Origin: an uncultured Myxococcales bacterium | GTDB taxonomy: Bacteria > Myxococcota_A > UBA9042 > DTJE01 | Length of the DNA: 64,000 bases | Direction of reading: 5' to 3' | Assembly (NCBI GenBank): GCA_903936705.1 | Contig: CAIZWN010000044.1 | Coordinates: 62,001 to 126,000, forward strand | Part shown: positions 46,632 through 56,336 of the stretch, one piece after another | Position numbering within the stretch: the stretch's first letter is position 1 | Layout of the letters: each line of letters starts with the position of its first letter | The notes under the pieces: model-generated | What the model was told of the DNA's origin: nothing | The model's database searches: none | Seen by the model: the letters and a program-made list of their open reading frames with translations, nothing else | Made by a program: the position numbers and the translations under genes

Positions 46632-46700
46632 CCGGTCAAGGAACCACGACGAGAAACCCGGTCAAGGAACCACGTCAAGGAACCACGTCGAGAAACCGGT
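46632..46700. repeat. Compact repeat array in the mlaE/nitroreductase spacer
   Basis: The 13-mer GTCAAGGAACCAC occurs at 46635-46647, 46661-46673 and 46674-46686, the last two directly abutting. GACGAGAAACC at 46648 and GTCGAGAAACC at 46687 follow the first and third copies. CCGGT brackets the array at 46632, 46658 and 46696. The unit looks like a ~26-base repeat with one internal 13-base duplication. It lies between divergent genes and upstream of both starts. Confidence 0.8.
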
Positions 46701-46791
46701 GAACACTTGGCGGCAAAGACGGTGCCCGAAATCAGGGTTGACCTGAAGGACCGGGGCCGCAAGAATGGAGGCCTTCGCTAGGGGAACTTCG

Positions 46792-47715
46792 ATGATTCGA
46801 ACTGTGACCACCGTTATCGATTCCGAGTTGTGTATCGGATGCGGGAAGTGCATCCCGGTTTGCCCCACGGGCATCCTGGAGATGAAGGATGGCGTGGCTA
46901 TCGTTTCAGGTACCGAGTCGCTTCAGTGCGGCCACTGCGTGGCGGTCTGTCCCGTTGACGCAGTGCGCGTCGATGCCATCGACCCAGGCATGCAATCGTT
47001 TGCGACATTCAAGATGGCCAGGGAGTGGATGCCGTACGGACGTTTCGATACCGCCGAGCTGGTCAGGCTGATGGCGTCCCGACGGTCGTGCCGGAACTTC
47101 AAACCGGATCCGGTTCCCAGGGAGGTTCTTGAGGATCTCGTGAAGATTGCGTGCACCGCACCGTCGGGAACAAACGAGCAACCCTGGACATATCCGGTTC
47201 TTGCCGACCGCGAGTCTGTACTTGCCCTTGGAAAGCGGGTGATGGCCTTCTTCCAGCGACTTGTCTCGCTGTCGTCCAAACCGCTATTGAGGAACGCCCT
47301 TCGGCTGGTGGGCCAGCCCGAACTGCATGCCTTCCATCGGGACTATTCGCAGAAGGTCAGCGAGGCAATCGAGGAATTTAGCAAGAATGGTCGCGACCGT
47401 ATGTTCCACGGTGCGCCGGCCGTCATCCTTGTCTGTTCCAGGAATGGCGTTTCCACCCCTGCCGACGACGCTCTGTTGGCCACGCAGAACATGCTGCTGG
47501 CGGCTCATGCCATGGGATTCGGAACGTGCCTGATCGGTTTCGCGGTTGCAGCGCTGTCGCGAGACCGTTCGATCAAGGCATCACTTGGCCTTGCGAGGAA
47601 CGAAAAGGTCCATGCGGTCATCGCCCTGGGCCGACCTGACGAGACCTGGCACACGGTGGCAGGACGTCGCAAGGCCACGCCCAGGTTCATCGATGCGAAA
47701 ATGATAAACGGTTAG
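46792..47715 (+). CDS. Nitroreductase-family flavoprotein with N-terminal 2x[4Fe-4S] ferredoxin domain
   Basis: About 307 residues. The N-terminus has CIGCGKCIPVCPTG (CX2CX2CX3C) and CGHCVAVCPVDA, a two-cluster ferredoxin. From about residue 70 a nitroreductase domain begins with SRRSCRNF and continues with TAPSGTNEQPW, ATQNMLLAAHAMGFGTCLIGF and VHAVIALGRP, the FMN-binding landmarks. The fusion would pass electrons from the clusters to FMN and on to an unknown acceptor. The ATG at 46792 has AGGGGAAC upstream. It abuts the convergent DHODH-like gene with no spacer. Confidence 0.9.
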   Translation: MIRTVTTVIDSELCIGCGKCIPVCPTGILEMKDGVAIVSGTESLQCGHCVAVCPVDAVRVDAIDPGMQSFATFKMAREWMPYGRFDTAELVRLMASRRSCRNFKPDPVPREVLEDLVKIACTAPSGTNEQPWTYPVLADRESVLALGKRVMAFFQRLVSLSSKPLLRNALRLVGQPELHAFHRDYSQKVSEAIEEFSKNGRDRMFHGAPAVILVCSRNGVSTPADDALLATQNMLLAAHAMGFGTCLIGFAVAALSRDRSIKASLGLARNEKVHAVIALGRPDETWHTVAGRRKATPRFIDAKMING

Positions 47716-48699
47716 CTATTCGATTCCGACCTGGATCTTCATGAACTGGACCCGCTCGAAAGCCATGGGGTCGCCACTTGACGCCTGGCGCATCCGGCCA
47801 CGGAAATCGTTGATCGATGCGAACCCGTGCTGAATCATCCAGTTCTGCAGGTCCGAAATCATGCCGGTCAGGTGCCCGACCCCGCTTTCGTACAACGCCG
47901 AACACACCTGAACAGTGCTGGCGCCGGCCAGCAGCGCCTTGACGACGGACCTGCCGTCATGGAAACCGGTCGATGCGGCAAGGTCGCCATGCACCCTGCC
48001 GGAAAGAATCGATATCCAGCGCAACGCGGACTCCGATTCCGATGGGTTGCTGATCATCGAGGCAGGAACCATCGTCATCCGCTCGATGTCGAAATCCAGA
48101 CGGAAGAAGCGGTTGAAAAGGACCAGTCCGTCGACTGATTTGGACAGGCGCATGGCGAAATTGGACAGCCCCGAGAAGTAGGGACCGATCTTCATCGCAA
48201 TGGGAATTGTGACCGCGTGTCGAACCTCGCGGGCGATGTCGAAATACGTGCGCTCAATCTCGGCGCCGGTGCGCCTGGGGTCCATGGGGGGAATGAACAC
48301 GTTCAGCTCGATCGCCGATGCCCCTGCATCCTGGGCCTGCTTCGCAAAGTGGGTCCAAGCGCCGGCAGACACGCAATGGATGCTGGCAATAACCGGAATA
48401 TCAACGGCGGCGCGCGCTTCCCTAATCGTCTCAAGGTACTTCTGGATTGCCTGGTGGTGCGCGTGCCTCCTGATGAATTCGTAGGCATCCGGCAGTTGTC
48501 GTCCGGTGAAGTGGGCATCCTCGGCCTGCGCAATTTCGGCCTCGATCTGCTCCTCGAAAATCGACTTTATTACCACTGCGCCGGCACCGGCAGCAGCACA
48601 GTCGGCGATGACGTCGGCGGATCTTGTCAGGCCGCTGGCCGACACAATTATCGGGGACCTCATGTCCAGCCCGAGATATCGGGTGCGAATGTCGACCAT
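47716..48699 (-). CDS. Dihydroorotate dehydrogenase-like FMN protein
   Basis: 327 residues of the DHODH-like barrel family. Features are the N-terminal MRSPIIVSASGLTRS, AIELNVFIPP, the lysine in IAMKIGPYFSG, and STGFHDGRSVVKALLAGASTVQVCSALY, the C-terminal phosphate-binding region for FMN. The canonical catalytic base loop is not clear, and proteins of this group are often found outside pyrimidine synthesis. The ATG follows directly on the stop of the EutL-EutT gene (TGA-ATG), so it is the last gene of the eut operon. A role with the ethanolamine pathway is inference from position only. Confidence 0.8.
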   Translation of the reverse strand: MVDIRTRYLGLDMRSPIIVSASGLTRSADVIADCAAAGAGAVVIKSIFEEQIEAEIAQAEDAHFTGRQLPDAYEFIRRHAHHQAIQKYLETIREARAAVDIPVIASIHCVSAGAWTHFAKQAQDAGASAIELNVFIPPMDPRRTGAEIERTYFDIAREVRHAVTIPIAMKIGPYFSGLSNFAMRLSKSVDGLVLFNRFFRLDFDIERMTMVPASMISNPSESESALRWISILSGRVHGDLAASTGFHDGRSVVKALLAGASTVQVCSALYESGVGHLTGMISDLQNWMIQHGFASINDFRGRMRQASSGDPMAFERVQFMKIQVGIE

Positions 48700-50031
48700 T
48701 CAGGTCATCCCCGTTCGATTCGGACCCGAGGCCTCGACCTGCCGGCGCTTCGAAACCTTGGCGACCGTACGACAGACCATCACGTAGATGGCGTTGGAAA
48801 GGCGGTTCAAACCGTGCAGCAAACGATCACGGTTGTCAGTGGTCAGGTGCGACTGGACACCGAACGCGTCAGTGGCGGCGATCTCAAGCTGACGACACCA
48901 CGCTCGCAGAAGATTCAGTTTGACAACCGTCAAACCCATCGACGCGTCCGGCAACACCCAACCTACACCAAGAAACCTCATGGTGTTATGCGATAACCTA
49001 TGAAGTTCGTCGGCGGTGAAACCCGCCACGACGGGTTCGGGCATCGTGCGTCCCAGCACCTCGGCTCCCATCACCTCGCGCAAATACCGCAGGACGTCGT
49101 CCAGGTCCTTCGCAACGTCTGGCCAGCCATCAAGAAGGGCGGACACCTGGACGTCGAGGACATGTGCCTGCAGAAGATCAAGCTGTCCGCGAAAGCGGAT
49201 GACCGGATGCGCCTTCGGGACCAGCGACAGGTTATCGAACAGGTGAGTATAGCCTTCGGGCTTCGCGTCCAGTTCCAAACCGCTTTCAAGGATCCGGTAT
49301 CGGGCAGGCCCATTTGAACCCTTGCGCGCAGCCGTCTGCCCGAACCGCGCGGCAAGGCAATCGACATCCGGAAGTGGCGTCAGCAGTTGCGGTCGTGTCG
49401 TCATATCGATGACAGCGTCCTGGAAGGCTGCAGCCGCTGCCTGGACGGCATCAATGGTTCCGACCAGAAGGCCGCCTGCGAAGTTCGTTTCGCTGGGCGG
49501 GGCGTAGAAGACCTTCATCTGGACGTCTGCGACCTTCAACGCCGCGTCCAGCCCCATCGTGGCCTCGATCGGTGGCGCGATCAGGTACGCCATCGGGGTA
49601 CCAGGTTCGACGCCAGCCACACCGGCCAGGTAACGGCCCACCGATGGGATTACGTGCGGAAAGAAGGCCAGCCGGCCCGATTCGTCGGCGGAATAGAACC
49701 AAGCCGTTGTATCGAGGTACCGAAGACAAGCCTGGAGCCCGCTGGATACAGTCTCGGGATCGGGCGCCGCCAGGATGCCGATAACCTCGCCGGACAGTGG
49801 TCCCGACGCATGGGCAGAACCGGCGTAGAAGGACTTGGCGTAGACGACATCGACCTCGGCGGCCTTGGTCGCGTGATCCAAGGCGGCGTAAAGCGCGTCG
49901 TCGCTGGTGCAGGTAATCAGCCCCAGGCTGCGCTGATGCGGCGCCAGTTTCAGGTCGCGGGCGAGATCCGGCGCCACGTTCGGAATCATCCGCATGCCCA
50001 GCACGCGCGGCTTGATTGGTTCCAGGATCAT
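48700..50031 (-). CDS. Fusion of microcompartment shell protein EutL with EutT-like cobalamin adenosyltransferase
   Basis: 443 residues. Residues 1 to ~215 match EutL (RVLGMRMIPNV, LKLAPHQRSLGLITC, EVVYAKSFY-like DVVYAKSFYAG, AYLIAPPIEATMGLDAALK, PPSETNFAGG), the pseudohexameric shell protein with a gated pore. From ~240 on it matches EutT: KPEGYTHL, RFRGQLDLLQA, AEVLGRTM, LHRLSHNTMRFLG and LNRLSNAIYVMV. EutT makes adenosylcobalamin, the cofactor of ethanolamine ammonia-lyase. The CCxxC metal site of E. coli EutT is absent, as in the EutT class that does not need it. The gene starts three bases after eutC, which fits the cofactor-supply role. I know no described EutL-EutT fusion. Confidence 0.88.
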   Translation of the reverse strand: MILEPIKPRVLGMRMIPNVAPDLARDLKLAPHQRSLGLITCTSDDALYAALDHATKAAEVDVVYAKSFYAGSAHASGPLSGEVIGILAAPDPETVSSGLQACLRYLDTTAWFYSADESGRLAFFPHVIPSVGRYLAGVAGVEPGTPMAYLIAPPIEATMGLDAALKVADVQMKVFYAPPSETNFAGGLLVGTIDAVQAAAAAFQDAVIDMTTRPQLLTPLPDVDCLAARFGQTAARKGSNGPARYRILESGLELDAKPEGYTHLFDNLSLVPKAHPVIRFRGQLDLLQAHVLDVQVSALLDGWPDVAKDLDDVLRYLREVMGAEVLGRTMPEPVVAGFTADELHRLSHNTMRFLGVGWVLPDASMGLTVVKLNLLRAWCRQLEIAATDAFGVQSHLTTDNRDRLLHGLNRLSNAIYVMVCRTVAKVSKRRQVEASGPNRTGMT

Positions 50032-50034
50032 CTG

Positions 50035-50943
50035 CTACCTGTTTGCGTCTACGCCGGTACGCTTGTCCCGCAATGCATTCCGGATGTTCTGAATGATCCC
50101 CCCGACAGCCTCCTCGGGTGGCAAACCACCAGCGTGGATGTTGGAGATCACGTTCCGCATCGCCTCGTTGAACTGGCGCACCTTCATATAGGTCACGTAG
50201 GCGCCCATCGATTCGGCGGTCTTCAGGCCGGGACGCTCGCCCACCAGCAGCAGCAGGACCTCGGCGCCGGTCAGCCGCGCGACCTCGTCAGCGCAAACTA
50301 CGCGCCCCAGGTTGACCAAGAAGGGCGTGCCTGTGCGTATGCCGGCAGCGGCCAGTTCCTTGTTCAACGTAGGCAAAATCTTCGGCAGGTTAGCGGTCAG
50401 GGCCTCGGCCGACAGACCGTCAACAGCCACGATCTGCACCTGCGGGCCGCGCACGCCCTTCTTCTGAACGATCTCGCGAGAAGCGTCGTCAAGGCGCCTG
50501 CCCAGATCGGGGCGGCGCAGGAACCTGGTCCTGTCACCGGCAGCCGATTTCAGCGCCACCAGGCCAAGTGACGCCACGACCTGCGGATCAACCACCGAGG
50601 CGACCGCATCGCGCGCCGCCGCATGATCTGCCAGAAAGCGAAGAATGGTGTCGGTCCGATAGCGCACGCCGGCCGAACCGACGCCCAGCCGCGCAGGTGT
50701 CTTCCCCAGATACATGGCGCGGTCGCCGGCGGCGTGCCAGGACATCAATACCGGTGGCGCCGGAAGGCCCGCACCCAGCCAGTTCGCAGCCTTCTTGGCC
50801 AGCAGAACGTCCTGCGGGGCGACGTGCCGATCGCGTGGGACAACCGGTACGCCGGTTGGCGACGAGGTGGCGCCGGTCGCTTCCCCCGAAAGGGCTCCGA
50901 CCACAACGGCCCTCACCAGTTCACGCAGTTCCTTCTCGTCCAT
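50035..50943 (-). CDS. eutC: Ethanolamine ammonia-lyase small subunit
   Basis: 302 residues. EutC binds adenosylcobalamin with EutB, and the enzyme converts ethanolamine to acetaldehyde and ammonia. Visible landmarks are LGVGSAGVRYRTDT, VVADG-like IVAVDGLSAEAL, GVRGPQVQ, LLVGERPGLKTAESMGAY and GGLPPEEAV, all in the family order. A ~45-residue Ala/Thr/Pro-containing N-terminal part is variable in this family and may serve as a targeting or linker segment. It lies 44 bases after eutB and three before the EutL-EutT fusion gene. Confidence 0.93.
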   Translation of the reverse strand: MDEKELRELVRAVVVGALSGEATGATSSPTGVPVVPRDRHVAPQDVLLAKKAANWLGAGLPAPPVLMSWHAAGDRAMYLGKTPARLGVGSAGVRYRTDTILRFLADHAAARDAVASVVDPQVVASLGLVALKSAAGDRTRFLRRPDLGRRLDDASREIVQKKGVRGPQVQIVAVDGLSAEALTANLPKILPTLNKELAAAGIRTGTPFLVNLGRVVCADEVARLTGAEVLLLLVGERPGLKTAESMGAYVTYMKVRQFNEAMRNVISNIHAGGLPPEEAVGGIIQNIRNALRDKRTGVDANR

Positions 50944-50987
50944 TCGTCATCCGTCTGCCATGTCCCCTTGGGGGGCCGGCCCGAACA

Positions 50988-52349
50988 TCACAAGAACACG
51001 CGCATGTCCCCTGCCAACGACGTCAGCCGTCCATCCTTCATCAGCCCCATCCTTTCCATCCAGGCCTCGAACTCGGGCGTGGGGCGCAGGTTCAGCAACT
51101 GGCGCAGTGAAGCGTTATCGTGAAACGACGTCGACTGGTAGTTCAGCATGATGTCGTCACCCATGGGCAGGCCCATCATGAAGTTGCAGCCGGCAGTCGC
51201 CAAAAGAATCGCCAGGTTTTCCAGGTCGTTCTGGTCCGCTTCCATGTGGTTCGTATAACAGACGTCGCATCCCATTGGCAGGCCGTGAAACTTCCCCATG
51301 AAGTGGTCTTCCAGGCCGGCGCGCGCCACCTGCTTGCCGTCAAAAAGATACTCGGGGCCGATGAACCCGACGACGGTGTTGACCATGAACGGGTGGTAGT
51401 GACGCGCCAGGCCATAGCAGCGCGCCTCCATCACTACCTGATCCGACCCGTGGTGACCGCCGCTGGACAATTCCGAACCCTGGCCAGTCTCGAAGTACAT
51501 CAGGTTCGGTCCGGGCGCCGTGCCCTTTTCGGCGATCATCGCCGTCGCCTCGGCCAACATCTTGTTCGTGATTCCGAAGGCGCGGCAACTGATCTCGGAA
51601 CCGGCCAGACTCTGGAACAGGACATCCATCGGGCAGCCCAAGCGCAGGGCCTCCATCTGTGTCGTGACGTGCGCCAGGCAGCAATGCTGGGTAGGGATAC
51701 CCCAGGATCGCGTGAAATCGTGCAGCATCTGGAGGATCGCGCAGGTCGCATCAACGCTGTCGGTCACCGGATTGACGCCGATCAGCGCGTCACCCATGCC
51801 CCACGACAGACCTTCCATAGCCGTCGCAAGAATGCCGTCGGGGTCATCCAGCGTATGGTTCGGCTGCAGGCGAACGCTGTGACGTCCACGAAGTCCCAGT
51901 GTCGTGTTCGCGTGCGTGACAACTCGAACCTTGGACGAGGCCAATACCAGGTCCATATTGGTCATCAGCTTGGCGACAGCGGCGATGCATTCGCTGGTCA
52001 GGCCACGCCCCAACGCAAGAATATCCTCGCCCGAGGTCGTGGATGCCAGCACGTACTCGCGAACCTGGGCGACGGTCCAGTCGCGGACGCGGGCAAACAC
52101 TGCGGCGTCCACGTCATCCTGGATCAGCCGCGTAACCTCGTCAGTTTCGTAAGGCGCAGCAGGTGACTCGCGCAATTCGACCATGCGGACGTCGGCCAGG
52201 ACGCGCCGGGCCGCCACGCGCTCGGTGTCGTTCTGCGCGGCCACTCCTGCAAGTTCGTCGCCGGACTTGCGCTCGTTGGATTTGGCCAGGACCTCCCGAA
52301 GATCCTGGAAGGTGAAGTTACGACCCCTGACCTGGGAAGACATGTTCAT
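50988..52349 (-). CDS. eutB: Ethanolamine ammonia-lyase large subunit
   Basis: 453 residues, the normal EutB length. The barrel has NTTLGLRGRHSVRLQPNHTLDDP, GDALIGVNPVTDS, the active-site glutamate region YFETGQGSELSSGGHHGSDQ, MGCDVCYTNHMEADQ and GDDIMLNYQSTSFHDNA. All are characteristic of EutB. Two ATGs are possible (52349 and 52343); a promoter at 52358-52386 would start transcription only a few bases ahead of either, so the message may be leaderless. It is first in the operon eutB-eutC-eutLT-DHODH. No EutA reactivase gene is nearby. Confidence 0.95.
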   Translation of the reverse strand: MNMSSQVRGRNFTFQDLREVLAKSNERKSGDELAGVAAQNDTERVAARRVLADVRMVELRESPAAPYETDEVTRLIQDDVDAAVFARVRDWTVAQVREYVLASTTSGEDILALGRGLTSECIAAVAKLMTNMDLVLASSKVRVVTHANTTLGLRGRHSVRLQPNHTLDDPDGILATAMEGLSWGMGDALIGVNPVTDSVDATCAILQMLHDFTRSWGIPTQHCCLAHVTTQMEALRLGCPMDVLFQSLAGSEISCRAFGITNKMLAEATAMIAEKGTAPGPNLMYFETGQGSELSSGGHHGSDQVVMEARCYGLARHYHPFMVNTVVGFIGPEYLFDGKQVARAGLEDHFMGKFHGLPMGCDVCYTNHMEADQNDLENLAILLATAGCNFMMGLPMGDDIMLNYQSTSFHDNASLRQLLNLRPTPEFEAWMERMGLMKDGRLTSLAGDMRVFL

Positions 52350-52357
52350 CGGGCGAA

Positions 52358-52386
52358 AGCCTAGAACGATGCGAGGTATGCGTCAA
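52358..52386 (-). promoter_or_regulatory. Candidate promoter of the eut operon, close to the start codon
   Basis: On the minus strand TTGACG (52381-52386) is followed after 17 bases by TAGGCT (52358-52363). The -35 is good (five of six) and the -10 poor (three of six). Predicted transcription start is within a few bases of the eutB ATG at 52349. A poor -10 suggests dependence on an activator; none is recognisable in the window. Confidence 0.4.
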
Positions 52387-52467
52387 CGCCAAATGGTCGT
52401 TCTCGCTGCAGCTTGCAACCGGTCCGGTGTGCAGGGTATATCCGTGCCCGAATTACCCGGAGGCAAC

Positions 52468-53271
52468 ATGGCTGGAATGCCGCGCGCCTTGACGATCGCC
52501 GGTTCCGATTGCAGCGGAGGCGCCGGGATCCAGGCGGACATCAAGACTTTCCAGCGCTTCGAGGTCTACGGGCAATCGGTCGTGACGGCAGTTGTCGCCG
52601 AGAACACGGTCGGGGTTCAGGGCGTGCTGGCGGTTCCGCCGGAATTCGTCGCCATGCAGATTGCGTCCTGTCTGACAGACGTTGGTGCCGACGCCATCAA
52701 AACCGGGATGCTGGTGGACGCACCGACCATCATGGCAGTTGCCGCAGCACTGCGGGCTTGCACGGCGTGTAGGCTGGTGGTTGATCCTGTGATGCGAGCG
52801 AAGGGAGGGGATCCCCTGATCGATCCCGACGCAGTTCGCATACTGGTCGCCGAGATATTCCCACTGGCTCGACTGGTTACACCTAACGTTCCCGAGGCCG
52901 AAGCGCTGGTCGGGGCGTCGCTGCGAACGCACGATGACTTCCGCCAGGCCGCGGAAACGATCCGGCGCATGGGCCCCGACATCGTGTTGCTGAAGGGAGG
53001 GCACAGTCCTGTAAACCCCGACGGGCAGTCGATTGATTTTGCCTGGGACGGCCACACGTTCCAGGAATTCACCGGAACAAGATCGTCCGACCGCAACACC
53101 CACGGCACCGGCTGCACCCTTTCGGCTGCAATCACCGCATTACTGGCACGCGGGGTCGAACCGTTCGAGGCGATCGCGCGGGCCAAGCGCTATATCAGTG
53201 CGGCAATCGCCTCGGCACCTGGACTAGGTCACGGCCACGGGCCGGTCAACCATCTTGCTCCTGCAGACTGA
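52468..53271 (+). CDS. thiD: Hydroxymethylpyrimidine/phosphomethylpyrimidine kinase
   Basis: About 267 residues. ThiD phosphorylates HMP and HMP-phosphate in thiamine synthesis. The N-terminus ALTIAGSDCSGGAGIQADIKTF, the central TGMLVD, VVDPVMRAKGGDPL and LVTPNVPEAEAL, and the C-terminal THGTGCTLSAAI anion-hole and catalytic Asp/Cys region are all present. The ATG at 52468 has GGAGG four bases upstream. No TPP riboswitch is seen in the 118-base spacer it shares with the divergent eut operon. Other thiamine genes are not in the window. Confidence 0.95.
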   Translation: MAGMPRALTIAGSDCSGGAGIQADIKTFQRFEVYGQSVVTAVVAENTVGVQGVLAVPPEFVAMQIASCLTDVGADAIKTGMLVDAPTIMAVAAALRACTACRLVVDPVMRAKGGDPLIDPDAVRILVAEIFPLARLVTPNVPEAEALVGASLRTHDDFRQAAETIRRMGPDIVLLKGGHSPVNPDGQSIDFAWDGHTFQEFTGTRSSDRNTHGTGCTLSAAITALLARGVEPFEAIARAKRYISAAIASAPGLGHGHGPVNHLAPAD

Positions 53272-53317
53272 AGTTATTGTCTCGTTTCCTTCGAATCGGC
53301 CTCATGGTCTTCAAAGC

Positions 53318-53372
53318 TGGACAGATTGGACAAGATTCAAACGTGTCCATGCGTACGACATCGATGGACACG
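53318..53372. promoter_or_regulatory. TGGACA cluster with perfect 9-base inverted repeat upstream of radC
   Basis: CGTGTCCAT at 53342-53350 and ATGGACACG at 53364-53372 form a perfect inverted repeat with a 13-base spacer. The core hexamer TGGACA, or its complement TGTCCA, occurs four times in 53 bases: 53318, 53327, 53344 (complement) and 53365. It lies between thiD and radC with no T tract. It could be an operator for radC or a hairpin after thiD; repeated direct copies favour protein binding. The binder is unknown. Confidence 0.5.
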
Positions 53373-53509
53373 GGACAACGTCAGTAAATTCCGAGTGTTG
53401 AATGACGCATCCCACTGGCACGCGCCTTGCGTCTTGTGGCGTGCTGCAGGCAGGGAATGTGCCTGAACTTGAATCTCTTCTTTCGAGACCCGCAACGGAG
53501 GGTTCGGCC

Positions 53510-54181
53510 ATGGACGGGGTAGGGGAGGGGCCTCGCGAGAGGCTGGTAGGCGGTCAGATCGCCGCGATGTCGGATGCCGACCTGCTGACGCTGCTGGTAT
53601 CACCCGGGTCAAGGGGGCTTCCTGGTGACAGGGTGGCCAGGCGTCTGCTGGAGGACTGCGGTTCGTTGCGACGGCTGGTCGATCGTCGCCCGCGTGAACT
53701 GGCCGCAGTTCCGGGAGTCGGGCTGGCCAAGGCATGTCGTGTCCTGGCCGCAATCGAACTGGGGCGACGGACCCTGGGGCCTCCGGTCGAGGGCCTCCCG
53801 ATGATGCGTGCTGTCGATGTTGCCGCCAGGTTTGTACGATTGGCCAGCGACCCGGTCGAGTCGTTCGTTGCCGTGGCTGTCAACTCGAGAAACCGCGTCA
53901 CGGGAGAATGGATTGTCGCCCGCGGCTGGGAGAGCGGCGTAAACCTGACGCCGCGCCAGGTATTCACCCTGCTTGTAAAGGAATCGGCGCACCGCGTGGT
54001 CTTTGTCCACAACCATCCTTCGGGGGACCCGACGCCCAGTTCCGAGGACATCCGATTCACCTCCAGGCTGCTTGAGGCGTCAAAATGCCTCGATATCCGG
54101 ATCCTGGACCACGTGGTCGTATCCTCGGGCGGCTTTGCCTCGCTGCGCGAGCGTCCCGGCACCGACCTTGAATTCGGGTGA
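53510..54181 (+). CDS. radC: RadC-family (JAB1/MPN) protein
   Basis: About 223 residues. The N-terminal helix-hairpin-helix region (LAAVPGVGLAKACRVLAAIEL) is followed by a JAMM/MPN domain with HNHPSGDPTPSSED, the H-x-H-X7-S-x2-D zinc motif. The conserved upstream Glu is expected around the ES of DPVESFV. The historic DNA-repair label has not held up well experimentally; the biochemical role is unclear. The ATG at 53510 with GGAGGG upstream is chosen because the product then has normal RadC length; an in-frame start at 53402 would add 36 unlike residues. A TGGACA cluster lies 140 bases upstream. Confidence 0.9.
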   Translation: MDGVGEGPRERLVGGQIAAMSDADLLTLLVSPGSRGLPGDRVARRLLEDCGSLRRLVDRRPRELAAVPGVGLAKACRVLAAIELGRRTLGPPVEGLPMMRAVDVAARFVRLASDPVESFVAVAVNSRNRVTGEWIVARGWESGVNLTPRQVFTLLVKESAHRVVFVHNHPSGDPTPSSEDIRFTSRLLEASKCLDIRILDHVVVSSGGFASLRERPGTDLEFG

Positions 54182-54241
54182 GTCCCGCGCTAGCATCGCC
54201 CGTCGCGTCGCGGCCTTGCGCGTCGTTTCGGGAGGGTGCCA

Positions 54242-54850
54242 ATGCAGGGGCTTCTGGTCGTGATCAGCGCTCCATCCGGGGTTGGAAAATCCACGATCAT
54301 CCGGCACCTGTTGTCGGTTGATTCGAACTGCGTGTTTTCGGTATCGCACACCACCCGGCCTCCGCGAGCCGGCGAGGAGGACGGCGTCCACTATCATTTC
54401 GTGGATGACGACACCTTCACGCAAATCCAGCAGTCGGGCGGCTTCGTCGAGTGGGCGCACGTCCACTCGAACCGATACGGAACCTCGGTTGCCGAGGTCG
54501 AACGACTGCGAGCTCTGGGCCGGGACGTGATCTTCGAGGTGGATTTCCAGGGTGGCAGGTCGCTGATGCGCAGCTATCCGGATGCCGTTTCGATCTTTGT
54601 TCTGCCGCCGTCGATGGCCGAGGTTCGCAGTCGGCTTGTCGGGCGAGGGACTGACGACGAGGCCGCCATCAGCCTCAGGTTGAACAACGCCCGCGTCGAG
54701 ATCGCTACGGCAGGGGAATACCGCTACAACGTGACCAACGAGGTCCTTGAACACGCCATCGAAGACGTCCTTGCGATATTGCGGGCCGAGCGCCTGCGAT
54801 CGACAAGGTGCACCAGGCAGATAAGGGATCTAGTTGCCGAGGAGGTTTGA
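54242..54850 (+). CDS. gmk: Guanylate kinase
   Basis: About 202 residues. Gmk makes GDP from GMP and ATP in the cytoplasm. P-loop SAPSGVGKST, the GMP-binding SHTTRPPRAGEEDGVHYHF and the lid region VSIFVLPPSMAEVRSRL with GRGTDDE are present. The ATG at 54242 follows GGAGGG by five bases. It ends five bases before the GltX start region, so gmk and gltX form an operon. It shows no unusual features. Confidence 0.95.
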   Translation: MQGLLVVISAPSGVGKSTIIRHLLSVDSNCVFSVSHTTRPPRAGEEDGVHYHFVDDDTFTQIQQSGGFVEWAHVHSNRYGTSVAEVERLRALGRDVIFEVDFQGGRSLMRSYPDAVSIFVLPPSMAEVRSRLVGRGTDDEAAISLRLNNARVEIATAGEYRYNVTNEVLEHAIEDVLAILRAERLRSTRCTRQIRDLVAEEV

Positions 54851-54855
54851 CGCAC

Positions 54856-56316
<1,461 letters not shown>

Positions 56317-56336
56317 GTAGCAGGTTGAAACAGAAA

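Noticed and set aside
52350-52467. Cobalamin or TPP riboswitch in the eutB/thiD spacer
   Set aside because: The spacer is only 118 bases and lacks the B12 box and the TPP-switch core sequences.
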